Part shown: positions 8,346 to 17,231 of the stretch, piece by piece
How positions within the stretch are numbered: the first letter of the stretch is position 1
Layout of the letters: every line of letters begins with the position of its first letter
Source of the DNA: Rhizobium sp. 11515TR
GTDB lineage: Bacteria; Pseudomonadota; Alphaproteobacteria; Rhizobiales; Rhizobiaceae
Direction: 5' to 3'
DNA: 64,000 nucleotides
Assembly: GCF_002277895.1 (NCBI RefSeq)
Contig: NZ_CP022999.1
Location: 1,054,001-1,118,000, forward strand
Position numbers and translations under genes: made by a program
The notes under the pieces: model-generated
The model's database searches: none
Told to the model about the DNA's origin: nothing
Seen by the model: the letters and a program-made list of their open reading frames with translations, nothing else

Positions 8346-10178
8346 ATGCGCTTTACCATCAAACTCAAACTGGCCCTCGCCTTCGGCTTCCTGATCCTCT
8401 TGTCGACCGGCATGTCCGTCCTCGCAATCATGAGCCTGTCTTCGCTCAACTCCGCCATCACCGATATCGTTCAAGGACCGGCCAACAATCTCCGCAACTC
8501 CGGCGATCTTTCCAGCGCCGTGCTGGATGCGATCCGCAATGAAAAGAATGCCATCCTCAACACCGATCCGCAGGCGATCGGCGGTTACATTGACGCCGTT
8601 CACGAGAAACAAGTCACGATCGAGCAGCTCGTCCAGAAGCTCGCCCAGGACCCGGCGATTTCCGACAAGGTTGCCGAGTTTTCCAAGCAGTATCCCGCCT
8701 GGAAGCAGATCGATGATCAGATCCTGAAGCTAGCGACTGAGAACACCGAGGAAAGCAATCGCAAGGCCGGCGCCCTCTCCATGGGTGAGGGACGCAAAGC
8801 AAGCGATCTGCTCCAGAATGCGCTCGAGACCGTCAACAAGGCAATTCTTGATGACTTGCATCAAACCGATCTGTCGACCAACGACCAATATGCGTCTGCG
8901 CGAAATCTGCTTCTGACGTCGCTTGGCATCATGTTCGTGATTTCTACGGTCGTTGCCATCTGGATCGCACTCGGCATCAATCGCGGCCTCAAGAAGATTC
9001 AGGCAGTCGCGGAAGGCGTTGCCATTGGCGACCTCAATCAGAATATTGAGATCAAGACCAATGACGAGATCAAGGACCTCGTCAACACCATCAACGTCAT
9101 GACAGGCAATCTGCGCAACACCGCAACGATCGCTGACCAGATCGCCAATGGCGACCTGACGGTCAAGCCGAAGCCGATGTCGGAGAAGGATACTCTGGGC
9201 ATTTCGCTCCAGTCGATGGTCGAACGTCTGCGCGGCGTCGTTGCCGATGCACTGTCGGCCTCCGACAACGTCTCGTCAGGCAGCCAGCAGCTCTCGGCCG
9301 GGTCCGAGCAGCTGTCTCAAGGTGCCACCGAACAGGCCTCTTCTGCCGAAGAAGCTTCCGCCTCGATGGAAGAGATGGCCGCCAACATCAAGCAGAATGC
9401 CGATAACGCTGCCCAGACGGAAAAGATCGCCCGCCAGTCCGCCAAGGATGCCGAGATCAGCGGCCAGGCCGTCGACCGCGCCGTCAACGCCATGCGCACC
9501 ATCGCCGAGAAGATCTCCATCGTCCAGGAGATCGCTCGTCAGACCGACCTGCTGGCGCTCAATGCCGCCGTCGAGGCCGCACGCGCCGGCGAGCACGGCC
9601 GCGGCTTTGCCGTCGTCGCCTCCGAAGTGCGCAAGCTGGCGGAACGCAGCCAGGCAGCGGCCGCCGAGATCTCCAGCCTGTCCGGCGAGACCGTCACGGT
9701 CGCGACCGAAGCCGGCGACATGCTCTCGCGTCTCGTTCCCGATATCCGCAAGACCGCCGAACTGGTCGCCGAAATCTCGGCGGCCTGCCGCGAGCAGGAT
9801 ATCGGCGCATCGCAGATCAACGAGGCGATCCAGCAGCTCGACAAGGTGACGCAGCAGAATGCCGGTGCATCGGAAGAAATGTCGGCAACGTCGGAAGAAC
9901 TTGCCGCCCAGGCGGAGGAACTGCAGGCTTCCATCGCCTTTTTCAAGGTCGATCAGGCCAATGCCCGCAAGGCCCAGGCTCCTGTCCACGCTCCGGTCCA
10001 TCATACATCCGTGGCATCCAAGGCCAAACCTGTCGTCAAGGCACCGGCTGCCAGAGCGCCGGCCGCACGCACCGACAACAGCATCGCCGCGCAGCAGGCT
10101 CGGCTCAAGGGCTTTACCCTCGACATGTCCATGGGCGGGCCTGATGCGGATGACAACGACTTCAGGGAGAGCGCATAA
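8346..10178 (+). CDS. Methyl-accepting chemotaxis protein, second of a tandem pair
   Basis: 610 residues from ATG 8346, with an AGGAG site a few bases upstream. It has an N-terminal membrane helix, a periplasmic helical sensor domain, and a second membrane helix near LLLTSLGIMFVISTVVAIWI. An extended HAMP-type region follows, with a repeated motif (GDLNQNIEIKTNDEI, then NGDLTVKPKPMSEKD). The signalling domain is almost identical to that of the preceding receptor, including the tip EIARQTDLLALNAAVEAARAG and the Ala/Pro/Lys-rich tail. It ends DDNDFRESA, without a tethering pentapeptide. The sensor is different in sequence, so ligand or partner specificity probably differs while output is shared. 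The stop is directly followed by cheW. Confidence 0.92.
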   Translation: MRFTIKLKLALAFGFLILLSTGMSVLAIMSLSSLNSAITDIVQGPANNLRNSGDLSSAVLDAIRNEKNAILNTDPQAIGGYIDAVHEKQVTIEQLVQKLAQDPAISDKVAEFSKQYPAWKQIDDQILKLATENTEESNRKAGALSMGEGRKASDLLQNALETVNKAILDDLHQTDLSTNDQYASARNLLLTSLGIMFVISTVVAIWIALGINRGLKKIQAVAEGVAIGDLNQNIEIKTNDEIKDLVNTINVMTGNLRNTATIADQIANGDLTVKPKPMSEKDTLGISLQSMVERLRGVVADALSASDNVSSGSQQLSAGSEQLSQGATEQASSAEEASASMEEMAANIKQNADNAAQTEKIARQSAKDAEISGQAVDRAVNAMRTIAEKISIVQEIARQTDLLALNAAVEAARAGEHGRGFAVVASEVRKLAERSQAAAAEISSLSGETVTVATEAGDMLSRLVPDIRKTAELVAEISAACREQDIGASQINEAIQQLDKVTQQNAGASEEMSATSEELAAQAEELQASIAFFKVDQANARKAQAPVHAPVHHTSVASKAKPVVKAPAARAPAARTDNSIAAQQARLKGFTLDMSMGGPDADDNDFRESA

Positions 10179-10688
10179 ATGGCTGCGACCAGCACCGAAG
10201 CGCAATATGTGACGTTCGGTCTCGGCGACGAGTGCTTCGCCGTGCCTGTCACGGTGGTCCGGGAAATCCTGGACCATCAGGACGCTTTTCGCATTCCGCA
10301 TGGGCCGGACTATCTGCTCGGCCTCCGCGACGTGCGGGGTCAGGGCGTGCCGGTCATCGACCTGCGCATGCGGCTCGGCATGTCGCCCACCACGAAGACG
10401 CCGCACACACGCATCCTCGTGATCGACATCCCGATCGCAGAGAAGATCCTGACGCTCGGGCTCGTCGCCGATCGCGTCTTCGAGGTCACGGCCTTCAAGC
10501 ATGAGGCAATCGAAAGCGCCCCCGATATCGGAGTGCGCTGGCCATCCGAATATATTGCCGGCGTCGTGCGCCGCGATGGCGGTTTCGTTGTCATCATCGA
10601 TCTCGCAAAGCTCTTCTCATCGACCGACAAGGTGTCGCTGATGGGTGTGGGGATGGGCCAGAGAGCCTCCGAACTGGCTGCTGTTTGA
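10179..10688 (+). CDS. cheW: CheW coupling protein (second copy)
   Basis: 169 residues, starting at the ATG immediately after the stop of the second receptor. The CheW fold is shown by YVTFGLGDECFAVPVTVVRE, the central GLRDVRGQGVPVIDLRMRL and the final GGFVVIIDLAKLFS. It is only distantly similar to the CheW encoded at 5906, so the two probably have distinct roles or receptor preferences. It lies between the receptor pair and cheR in the same operon. Confidence 0.92.
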   Translation: MAATSTEAQYVTFGLGDECFAVPVTVVREILDHQDAFRIPHGPDYLLGLRDVRGQGVPVIDLRMRLGMSPTTKTPHTRILVIDIPIAEKILTLGLVADRVFEVTAFKHEAIESAPDIGVRWPSEYIAGVVRRDGGFVVIIDLAKLFSSTDKVSLMGVGMGQRASELAAV

Positions 10689-10700
10689 GTAGGACGTAAA

Positions 10701-11552
10701 GTGGCGTTGCAGGATGTAAGAGACTACGGAGACCAGGGGCTGAGCCGGCGGAACTTCGACCAGCTCGCCCGCTATATCTACGACTATAGCGGCATCAAGA
10801 TGCCGCCGGGCAAGCGCACGATGCTGGAAGGACGATTGCGCCGTCGGCTGCGGGCAACCGGAATCGGCGACCTCGACGATTATTGCGACTATCTATTCAA
10901 GCGCGGCGGCATCGATCGCGAAGCGATCCATCTGATCGATGCGGTCACGACCAACAAGACGGACTTCTTCCGGGAACCGAAGCATTTCGAGCATCTCGAA
11001 AGTGCCGCCGTTCCCGAGCTGCTTGCAGCGGGACACAGCCGCCTGAGGATCTGGAGTGCGGCCTGCTCCATTGGCGCGGAGCCCTACACGATCGCAATGG
11101 TGCTTGAGGACTATTGCGAAGCCCACGGCACACCCGAGTACAGCATCCTTGCGACCGATCTGTCGACCGATGTTCTTCGGGCGGCGCGCAGGGGCGTCTA
11201 TCCCGCCGGGATGATCGAGCCCGTCGATCGGCCGCGGCGTCTGCGCTATGTCATGGAAGCGCGCGACCCGGAGCGCGGCGAAGTTCGCATTCACCCCAAA
11301 CTGCGCGCGAGGATCGGCTTCGGCCGTCTCAATCTCATGGACCGCGCCTATGAAATCGGCGACAAGGTTCATATCGTCTTCTGCCGCAACGTTCTGATCT
11401 ATTTCGACAAGCCGACACAGGAGAAGGTTCTTTCCAGGCTTTGCGAGAAGCTGGTGACGGGCGGCTTCCTCTATGTCGGCCATTCCGAGACGATCAGCGG
11501 CCTCAATCTGCCGGTCAAGCAGGTCGCCAATACGGTCTTCAGAAAGGTCTGA
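10701..11552 (+). CDS. cheR: Chemotaxis protein methyltransferase CheR
   Basis: 283 residues from a GTG at 10701. CheR methylates glutamates on receptor signalling helices using S-adenosylmethionine. An N-terminal helical domain (FDQLARYIYDYSGIKMPPGK) precedes the methyltransferase domain, with the SAM-binding segment RIWSAACSIGAEPYTIAM and the conserved VFCRNVLIYFDKPTQ. The beginning of the catalytic domain contains TTNKTDFFREPKHF, typical of the family. It is followed five bases later by cheB, its opposing methylesterase. Since neither receptor carries a tethering tail, CheR probably meets its substrates directly. Confidence 0.95.
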   Translation: MALQDVRDYGDQGLSRRNFDQLARYIYDYSGIKMPPGKRTMLEGRLRRRLRATGIGDLDDYCDYLFKRGGIDREAIHLIDAVTTNKTDFFREPKHFEHLESAAVPELLAAGHSRLRIWSAACSIGAEPYTIAMVLEDYCEAHGTPEYSILATDLSTDVLRAARRGVYPAGMIEPVDRPRRLRYVMEARDPERGEVRIHPKLRARIGFGRLNLMDRAYEIGDKVHIVFCRNVLIYFDKPTQEKVLSRLCEKLVTGGFLYVGHSETISGLNLPVKQVANTVFRKV

Positions 11553-11557
11553 CGCGC

Positions 11558-12640
11558 ATGGCCAGGAAGATCCGTGTGCTCATCGTCGACGATTCTGCCA
11601 GCGTCCGGCAGGTCATGACGCAGGTCTTGTCTGCTGACCCTGACATCGAGGTCATGGGCGCCGCCTCCGACCCCTTCATGGCCGCAAAGAAGATCCAGGA
11701 AGAAATCCCCGACGTCATCACCCTCGATGTCGAAATGCCGCGCATGGATGGCATTACCTTCCTGCGCAAGCTGATGGCGCAGCGGCCGATCCCAGTCGTC
11801 ATGTGCTCTTCGCTCACCGAGGCAGGTTCGGAAACCCTGATGCAGGCGCTGGAGGCAGGCGCCGTCGATATCATCCTCAAACCCAAAATCGCTGCCGCCG
11901 ACCATCTGGCGGAAACCGCGTCGATGATCCGGGAAGCGGTCAAGGGTGCCGCCGCAGCACGGCTCGGCAGTACTCGCCGCCGCATTGTCACCGCGGCCGA
12001 GCCGACGGCCAAGCTGACGGCCGATGCCGTTCTGCCGCCGCCGAGTGGCCGGGCCATGGCCAAGACGACGGAGATGATCGTCTGCGTTGGAGCCTCCACG
12101 GGCGGCACCGAGGCGCTTCGCGAAATGCTCACGGCACTGCCGGCCAATACGCCCGGCATGGTCATCGTGCAGCATATGCCGGAAAAATTCACCGCCGCCT
12201 TCGCCAAGCGCCTGAACAGCCTTTGCGAGGTGGAAGTGAAGGAAGCCGAACACGGCGATGCGGTGCTGCGCGGCCATGTGCTGATCGCCCCCGGCGGCAA
12301 GCACATGCTCTTGGAGCGCCAGGGCGCGCGCTATGTCGTGGCGATCAAGGATGGCCCCCTCGTCTCCAGGCATCGGCCCTCCGTTGATGTGCTCTTCCGC
12401 TCGGCCGCACGCTCGGCAGCGGGAAACGCGATGGGTGTCATCATGACCGGCATGGGTGACGATGGCGCGCGCGGTATGAAGGAAATGCACGATGCCGGCG
12501 CCTTCACGGTGGCACAGGATGAGGAAAGCTCCGTCGTCTTCGGCATGCCCAAGGAAGCGATCGCCCATGGCGGTGTCGACAGAACCTTTGGGCTGGATCA
12601 GATCGCTCGCGAAATCCTGGCGGCCGATAAACGGCACTAG
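11558..12640 (+). CDS. cheB: Chemotaxis protein-glutamate methylesterase CheB
   Basis: 360 residues from ATG 11558. The N-terminal receiver has VLIVDDSASVRQVM and phospho-acceptor Asp57 (TLDVEMPRMDG). The C-terminal methylesterase domain has the catalytic triad: Ser180 in GASTGGTEAL, His206 in VIVQHMPEKF and an Asp in TGMGDDGARG. It removes methyl groups from and deamidates receptor glutamines, opposing CheR. It is the last gene of the operon that begins with the HD-GYP regulator. Length and motifs are normal. Confidence 0.95.
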   Translation: MARKIRVLIVDDSASVRQVMTQVLSADPDIEVMGAASDPFMAAKKIQEEIPDVITLDVEMPRMDGITFLRKLMAQRPIPVVMCSSLTEAGSETLMQALEAGAVDIILKPKIAAADHLAETASMIREAVKGAAAARLGSTRRRIVTAAEPTAKLTADAVLPPPSGRAMAKTTEMIVCVGASTGGTEALREMLTALPANTPGMVIVQHMPEKFTAAFAKRLNSLCEVEVKEAEHGDAVLRGHVLIAPGGKHMLLERQGARYVVAIKDGPLVSRHRPSVDVLFRSAARSAAGNAMGVIMTGMGDDGARGMKEMHDAGAFTVAQDEESSVVFGMPKEAIAHGGVDRTFGLDQIAREILAADKRH

Positions 12641-12659
12641 AGCCTTTTCGCTTTTCTTC

Positions 12660-12747
12660 GAATCGCGCTAACGCCCTATCTTCTTGTTTTTACGCAGTTC
12701 CAGACGCAAAACCGCTTCGCACTTTTGCTGTAACTGCTTTAGCGATT
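12660..12747. repeat. Probable rhizobial intergenic repeat element
   Basis: The 240 bases after cheB contain a stretch (GACGCAAAACCGCTTCGCAC at 12703-12722, then TTTTGCTGTAACTGC) that I recognise from memory as similar to a short repeat scattered between genes in many Rhizobium genomes. There is one copy in this window, so its repetitive nature cannot be shown here. Nothing in it codes for protein. It separates the chemotaxis operon from the ParA-like gene. Confidence 0.4.
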
Positions 12748-12881
12748 ACGGCATCCCCGCGTCGGCCCCGTCCTCGTTCCAAATGGTTTGTTAACCATAA
12801 ATGCGTAACGATCTCAGCTAAGCCATGACAGCTGCACGCCTACCCATTGCGTTGCCCATACGATCACATCAGGGAGCTCTC

Positions 12882-13604
12882 ATGGCCGTTTTGACCTTTG
12901 CCAACACCAAGGGCGGCGCCGGCAAGACCACTGCCGTCGTCATCATTGCCTGCGAACTCGCCCGAATGGGCTTTTCGGTGGCCGTCCTCGATGCGGATCC
13001 GCAATTGTGGATCTCCAAATGGTACGAGCGGCTGGGCGAAAGGGCACCTCCTTCGCTTTCCGTGATGCCCTACGTGACAGCGGCCAATCTCGGTCAGCAT
13101 GCGCGCAAGCTTCGCGGCGAGGTCGATTTCCTGCTCATAGACCTGCCCGGCGCCCGCAGCCCGCTGCTGGCGCAGGCACTCGGCTATTCGAACTATGTGC
13201 TCATTCCCGTGCAAGGCTCCGCCATGGATGCGGAAGGCGCTACCAACGTCATCGAGCTGCTGCAGTATCTGGAGGATCGGGCTGATATCCGCATCCCGTA
13301 TTCGGTGGTTTTGACGCGCGTCAACCCAATGGTCACCACACGCGCGCTGCAATCGGTAAAGGAGCTGCTGTCGAGCCGACGCGTCCATGTGATGTCCACG
13401 CCGATCATCGAGCGCGCCGCTTATCGGGAAGTCTTCGGCTATGGCCAGACCCTTTATTCGATCGATCCCGAAACGGTGAGCAATCTCGACAAGGCGCAGC
13501 AGAATGCCCAAACACTTGCCCAGGAAGTTCTGCGCCGCATCCTGCCCTATAGCGGCCGCGTAACCACACAGGCGAAAACAGACGGATACAAGCTGTCGGC
13601 CTGA
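12882..13604 (+). CDS. Orphan ParA/MinD-family ATPase
   Basis: 240 residues from ATG 12882, preceded by AGGGAG; a longer frame from 12825 adds an unlikely leader. The deviant Walker A motif is FANTKGGAGKTT (Lys10 and Lys15), with the following acidic segment VAVLDADPQ and Walker-B-like FLLIDLPGA. Family members are dimerising ATPases that position DNA, receptors or other cargo. No ParB-like partner is adjacent; the genuine partition pair RepA/RepB lies about 39 kb away and is much longer. It stands next to the chemotaxis operon, and ParA-like proteins do position chemoreceptor arrays in some bacteria (ParC), but its resemblance to VirC1-type plasmid proteins is equally plausible. Confidence 0.85.
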   Translation: MAVLTFANTKGGAGKTTAVVIIACELARMGFSVAVLDADPQLWISKWYERLGERAPPSLSVMPYVTAANLGQHARKLRGEVDFLLIDLPGARSPLLAQALGYSNYVLIPVQGSAMDAEGATNVIELLQYLEDRADIRIPYSVVLTRVNPMVTTRALQSVKELLSSRRVHVMSTPIIERAAYREVFGYGQTLYSIDPETVSNLDKAQQNAQTLAQEVLRRILPYSGRVTTQAKTDGYKLSA

Positions 13605-13670
13605 CAAGTCCGATCCGCTGATACTGCCTGCTGCATTGGCCACAAAATTTACGTGAGAAAAGATTTTTCA

Positions 13671-13699
13671 TTGACGGGTAGAACTAGCCTACCTAGGCT
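13671..13699 (+). promoter_or_regulatory. Possible promoter with inverted repeat before the SDR/GMC pair
   Basis: TTGACG at 13671-13676 could act as a -35 box, with TAGGCT (13694-13699) 17 bases later as a poor -10 box. That hexamer is also one arm of the inverted repeat AGCCTA-CC-TAGGCT (13686-13699), and GGTAG/CTACC arms overlap it. The arrangement suggests a regulated promoter, but the -10 match is weak. Confidence 0.3.
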
Positions 13700-13746
13700 C
13701 CCATTTGGCGGAGAGTTTCCAAGACCCCGCCAATGGGGAGGATATC

Positions 13747-14475
13747 TTGGGACAGAAGCTTGAAGGCAAGGTCGCGCTGGTCACCGGCGCAAGCTCCGGT
13801 ATCGGGCGCGCAATCGCATTGGCGCTTGGTGAAGAGGGAGCGAAGCTCGCACTCGTCGGCCGTTCCGCCGAAAGGCTGCAGGCGGTCGCAGACAAGGCTG
13901 ACGGTGACGCGCTGGTGCTGCCGGCGGATCTCACCGAACCGGATACCGTCAAGAAGGTCGTCGATGCAGCGACAGAGCGTTTCGGCCGGATCGATATTCT
14001 CCTGCCCAATGCTGGCCTCTACATTCCGGGCGATGTTGCCGAAGGCGATCCCGACGCCTGGGATGAGCTCATTTCCATCAACGTCAATTCAGTCTTCCGG
14101 CTGGCTCGCGCCGTGCTGCCAGGCATGATTGCCCAGGGCGGCGGCCAGATCGTCGTCACCTCCTCGGTGTCCGGGCACCAGGCCATCCATTGGGAGCCGA
14201 TCTATTCGGCATCCAAGCATGCGATTCAGGCTTTCGTACATGGGCTGCGACGGCAAACCATGAAGCACAATATCCGCGTTGGCTCCGTGGCGCCCGGCGT
14301 CGTGCTGAACGAGCTCTGGGGCTATACCGATCCTGCCGCTATCGATGCCAAGGTTGCGGCGCGCGAGGGCTTGAGGTCGGAAGATGTGGCTGATGCCGTG
14401 CTCTTCATGCTGACGCGACCCGCCAATGTCACCATCCGCGATCTGGTGATCCTGCCGCAGACCCAGGATATCTGA
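13747..14475 (+). CDS. Short-chain dehydrogenase/reductase
   Basis: 242 residues from a TTG at 13747, chosen because GGGGAGGA lies six bases upstream and the protein then starts right before the nucleotide-binding fold (GQKLEGKVALVTG); a longer frame from TTG 13705 is possible. The cofactor motif is TGASSGIG, the NNAG-like motif is LPNAGLY, and the catalytic Tyr/Lys are in YSASKHAI, with Ser in VVTSSVSG. It is an NAD(P)-dependent oxidoreductase. The stop is followed by the GMC oxidoreductase start after three bases, so the two form an operon and may oxidise the same alcohol or polyol in sequence. The substrate is unknown. Confidence 0.85.
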   Translation: MGQKLEGKVALVTGASSGIGRAIALALGEEGAKLALVGRSAERLQAVADKADGDALVLPADLTEPDTVKKVVDAATERFGRIDILLPNAGLYIPGDVAEGDPDAWDELISINVNSVFRLARAVLPGMIAQGGGQIVVTSSVSGHQAIHWEPIYSASKHAIQAFVHGLRRQTMKHNIRVGSVAPGVVLNELWGYTDPAAIDAKVAAREGLRSEDVADAVLFMLTRPANVTIRDLVILPQTQDI

Positions 14476-14478
14476 ACC

Positions 14479-16176
14479 TTGCCCGAATTCGACTATATCA
14501 TCGTCGGTGGCGGTGCGGCGGGTTGCGTGCTGGCTAATCGCCTGAGCGAAGATCCAGCCATACGCGTCTGCCTGGTCGAGGCGGGCATGGACCGCAATGC
14601 ACGGAAACCCATTGTGCGCATTCCGCTCGCGATGGTCACCTTCATGGCGCCGGCGCTCGCCTTTCTCGGCGGGCCGAAATTCATGTCATGGTTCGAAACC
14701 GAACCCGAACCCGGTCTGCAGGGCCGCTCGATCGCTCTGCCGCGTGGCAAGGGCACCGGAGGTTCGACGAATGTCAACGGTCAGATCTTCATCCGCGGCC
14801 AGCGCGAGGATTTTGACCATTGGCGCGACCTCGGCAATCCGGGCTGGGGTTATGACGACCTGCTGCCCTATTTCCGTAAACTGGAGCGCTTCGAGATCCT
14901 GGCCGAGCCTGGCTCCGCAAAGCACATTCGCTTCGGCAACAAGCCGCTTGAGAAGCAGATCGACCCAGCCTATCACGGCACGAACGGACCGCTGAACATC
15001 GCGCCGCTGCGCAGCGTCAATCCGATGGCGGAAGTGTTTCTGAAGGCCGCGCAAGAGGCTGGCCATCCCCTCAACGCCGATTTCAACGGCGCGCGACAGA
15101 ATGGTGTCGGCCTCTATACGTTCACACAAAAGAACGGTGAGCGCGTCACTGCAGAAGGCGCCTATCTCGACCCGGTGCGACATCGGCCGAACCTCACCGT
15201 GATGGGCGAAACCGAGGTAACGCGCGTCGTGTTCGATGGCCGAAAGGCATCCGGCATTGCCTTTCGAAGAAATGGGGAGAACGGCAGGCTCGACGGCCGC
15301 GAAATCATCTTATCTTCCGGCTCCTTCGTGTCGCCGCATCTGCTGATGCTATCGGGCATCGGCAGCGCCAAGGAGCTTGCTCGCCATGGCATTCCTGTCA
15401 TCGCCGACCTGCCCGGGGTCGGTGAGAACCTGCAGGATCATCTCGACGTCACCATCGAATATCGCGCGAAATCCATCGCGCCCTACGGCGTCTCCTGGCG
15501 CGCCTTGCCTCGCAATGTCGGCCATGTCCTTAACTGGGTTTTTACCAAACGCGGCCTCTTCTCCTCGACCACAGGCGAAGGCGGGGGCTTCATCTCGACA
15601 GATCCTGAAAGCGACCGGCCCGATATCCAGCTCTTCTTCTGCACCGGCCGGGCCAATACGCAGGCCGCATCGGGCTTCACCGGCCATGGCTTCCTCATGC
15701 ATGTCTGTCAGCTGCGGCCCGGGAGCATCGGTCGCGTCGCCCTGAAGAGCGCCGATCCCAACGAGAAGCCCTCGATTCTCTATAATTTCTTCCGCGGTAA
15801 CAGCACCATGGACGTGCTGCGCAAGGGTATCCGGCTAGCACGCCAGATCACGGCGCAGGCTCCGTTCACATCACATCTGGACGCCGAGATAGACCCAGGG
15901 CCAGATATCGAAAGCGATGGCGCGCTCGACGCCTTCATCCGCGAGCGGGTCGGCACGCTGTTTCATCCCGTCGGCACCTGCGCCATGGGACGCGGAGAAC
16001 GATCGGTCGTCGACCCCGCTTCCATGCGGGTGCATGGTGTCGAGGGCCTGCGCGTCGTCGACGCCTCGATCATGCCGAGCATCGTTTCGGCCAACACGGT
16101 CGCGGCCACCTATTGCCTTGCCGAAAAGGCCGCAGACCTGATCCGCGCGACCGATGCTAATCGCATTCCCACTTAG
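14479..16176 (+). CDS. GMC-family FAD-dependent alcohol/choline dehydrogenase-like oxidoreductase
   Basis: 565 residues from a TTG at 14479. The FAD-binding motif is YIIVGGGAAGCVLANRLSED at the N-terminus. The first GMC signature is in GKGTGGSTNVNGQ and the second in SSGSFVSPHLLMLSGIG. The C-terminal active-site region has LFHPVGTCAMG, with the conserved His, and VSANTVAATYCLAEKAADLI. Family members oxidise choline, alcohols or sugars. It is tightly coupled to the upstream SDR. Similar pairs occur in polyol or aromatic alcohol degradation, but the specific substrate cannot be told. Length is normal. Confidence 0.88.
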   Translation: MPEFDYIIVGGGAAGCVLANRLSEDPAIRVCLVEAGMDRNARKPIVRIPLAMVTFMAPALAFLGGPKFMSWFETEPEPGLQGRSIALPRGKGTGGSTNVNGQIFIRGQREDFDHWRDLGNPGWGYDDLLPYFRKLERFEILAEPGSAKHIRFGNKPLEKQIDPAYHGTNGPLNIAPLRSVNPMAEVFLKAAQEAGHPLNADFNGARQNGVGLYTFTQKNGERVTAEGAYLDPVRHRPNLTVMGETEVTRVVFDGRKASGIAFRRNGENGRLDGREIILSSGSFVSPHLLMLSGIGSAKELARHGIPVIADLPGVGENLQDHLDVTIEYRAKSIAPYGVSWRALPRNVGHVLNWVFTKRGLFSSTTGEGGGFISTDPESDRPDIQLFFCTGRANTQAASGFTGHGFLMHVCQLRPGSIGRVALKSADPNEKPSILYNFFRGNSTMDVLRKGIRLARQITAQAPFTSHLDAEIDPGPDIESDGALDAFIRERVGTLFHPVGTCAMGRGERSVVDPASMRVHGVEGLRVVDASIMPSIVSANTVAATYCLAEKAADLIRATDANRIPT

Positions 16177-16311
16177 GAAACACCGCCGTCTTACCGACCC
16201 ACATTGCCGGCGCGCGGCGTACGGAAATCTCACGCCTTGACATGCACGGCATGGCCGCAAACATGGCGCGGCTGCTATTTGCCGATCGACTCAAACAGGT
16301 AGTTCTGAAAG

Positions 16312-17211
16312 ATGCGCTTCTCCCTCCTGCTCCCATTGCTCGCCTCCCTCACGCCCCTCACCGCCGCCGCGGCCGCGGCCGGGACGCCATGTACCGATCT
16401 CATTGAGGGGAGTGCGGTGATCCAGCATGCCGACGGCTTTGCCATTTCCGACCTGCATGATGGCTGCGCGGTTACGAATGGCCTGTTCAAATCCGGCAGC
16501 AGAGTGGGATGGACCTTCGAACGCGCCGAGTTCAAGGGAGACGGATTAGCCGACTTCCTCAAGTCCATCGCAAGCAAGCCCGACCATCTGCCAACCTGGG
16601 GGCGATTCTCGGTCGAGGGCGTGCGTTTCACGCCGATGCTCGACAACGCCATGGCGAATTACATTACGACGGTCCAGCAATGGCCGATGGAGATGTCCGG
16701 CGCCTTCCGTTTCGATCCCAAGGATGGTTACCTGGATATTCAGGAGCTGGAGCTCACCAATCTGCGCCTCGGCAAAGCTTCGCTCTCGGCCGAGCTGAGC
16801 TTGCCCAAAAATGCAGGCATGCCGGCTCTGATGCAAAATGGATCGGCCGGTCTCACCCATCTGCGCTTCCGGCTCGATAATATAGGACTGTTCGAGGGCA
16901 TGGCCGTGCCGTCACTGGCTGCCTTTCTGCAGCAGATGACAGGTTCGGAAGATCCCGCCCAAGGCATGAACCAGTTGCGTGATACGACGGCCACCGCGCT
17001 GCAGGCTCTGCCCGACAGCCGTATCGATGCCGAATCGAAAAAGGCGCTGCTGCGTTTCGTACAGGATCTGCCGCACCCGACAGGCTTCTTCACGCTCGAC
17101 CTTGCTTTTGACAAGCCGCTGCCGATCGGCACCCTCGGTCTGGACACGGCACAACTCGCGCAAACAGCGCTGGCGAGCGCGAAGATCTCCGTCAGCTACA
17201 AGGCTCGCTGA
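16312..17211 (+). CDS. Secreted protein of unknown function
   Basis: 299 residues with a clear Sec signal peptide (MRFSLLLPLLASLTPLTAAA, with cleavage after the Ala run). The mature part has one near-N-terminal pair of cysteines (about residues 25 and 52) and alternating strands rather than catalytic motifs; sequences such as YLDIQELELTNLRLGKASLS suggest a beta-rich, lipid-binding-like fold. I do not recognise the family. It sits alone between the GMC gene and the convergent SDR at 17232, with only about 20 bases between the two stops. Confidence 0.75.
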   Translation: MRFSLLLPLLASLTPLTAAAAAAGTPCTDLIEGSAVIQHADGFAISDLHDGCAVTNGLFKSGSRVGWTFERAEFKGDGLADFLKSIASKPDHLPTWGRFSVEGVRFTPMLDNAMANYITTVQQWPMEMSGAFRFDPKDGYLDIQELELTNLRLGKASLSAELSLPKNAGMPALMQNGSAGLTHLRFRLDNIGLFEGMAVPSLAAFLQQMTGSEDPAQGMNQLRDTTATALQALPDSRIDAESKKALLRFVQDLPHPTGFFTLDLAFDKPLPIGTLGLDTAQLAQTALASAKISVSYKAR

Positions 17212-17231
17212 CGTCTGGCACCCGGCGTCGG

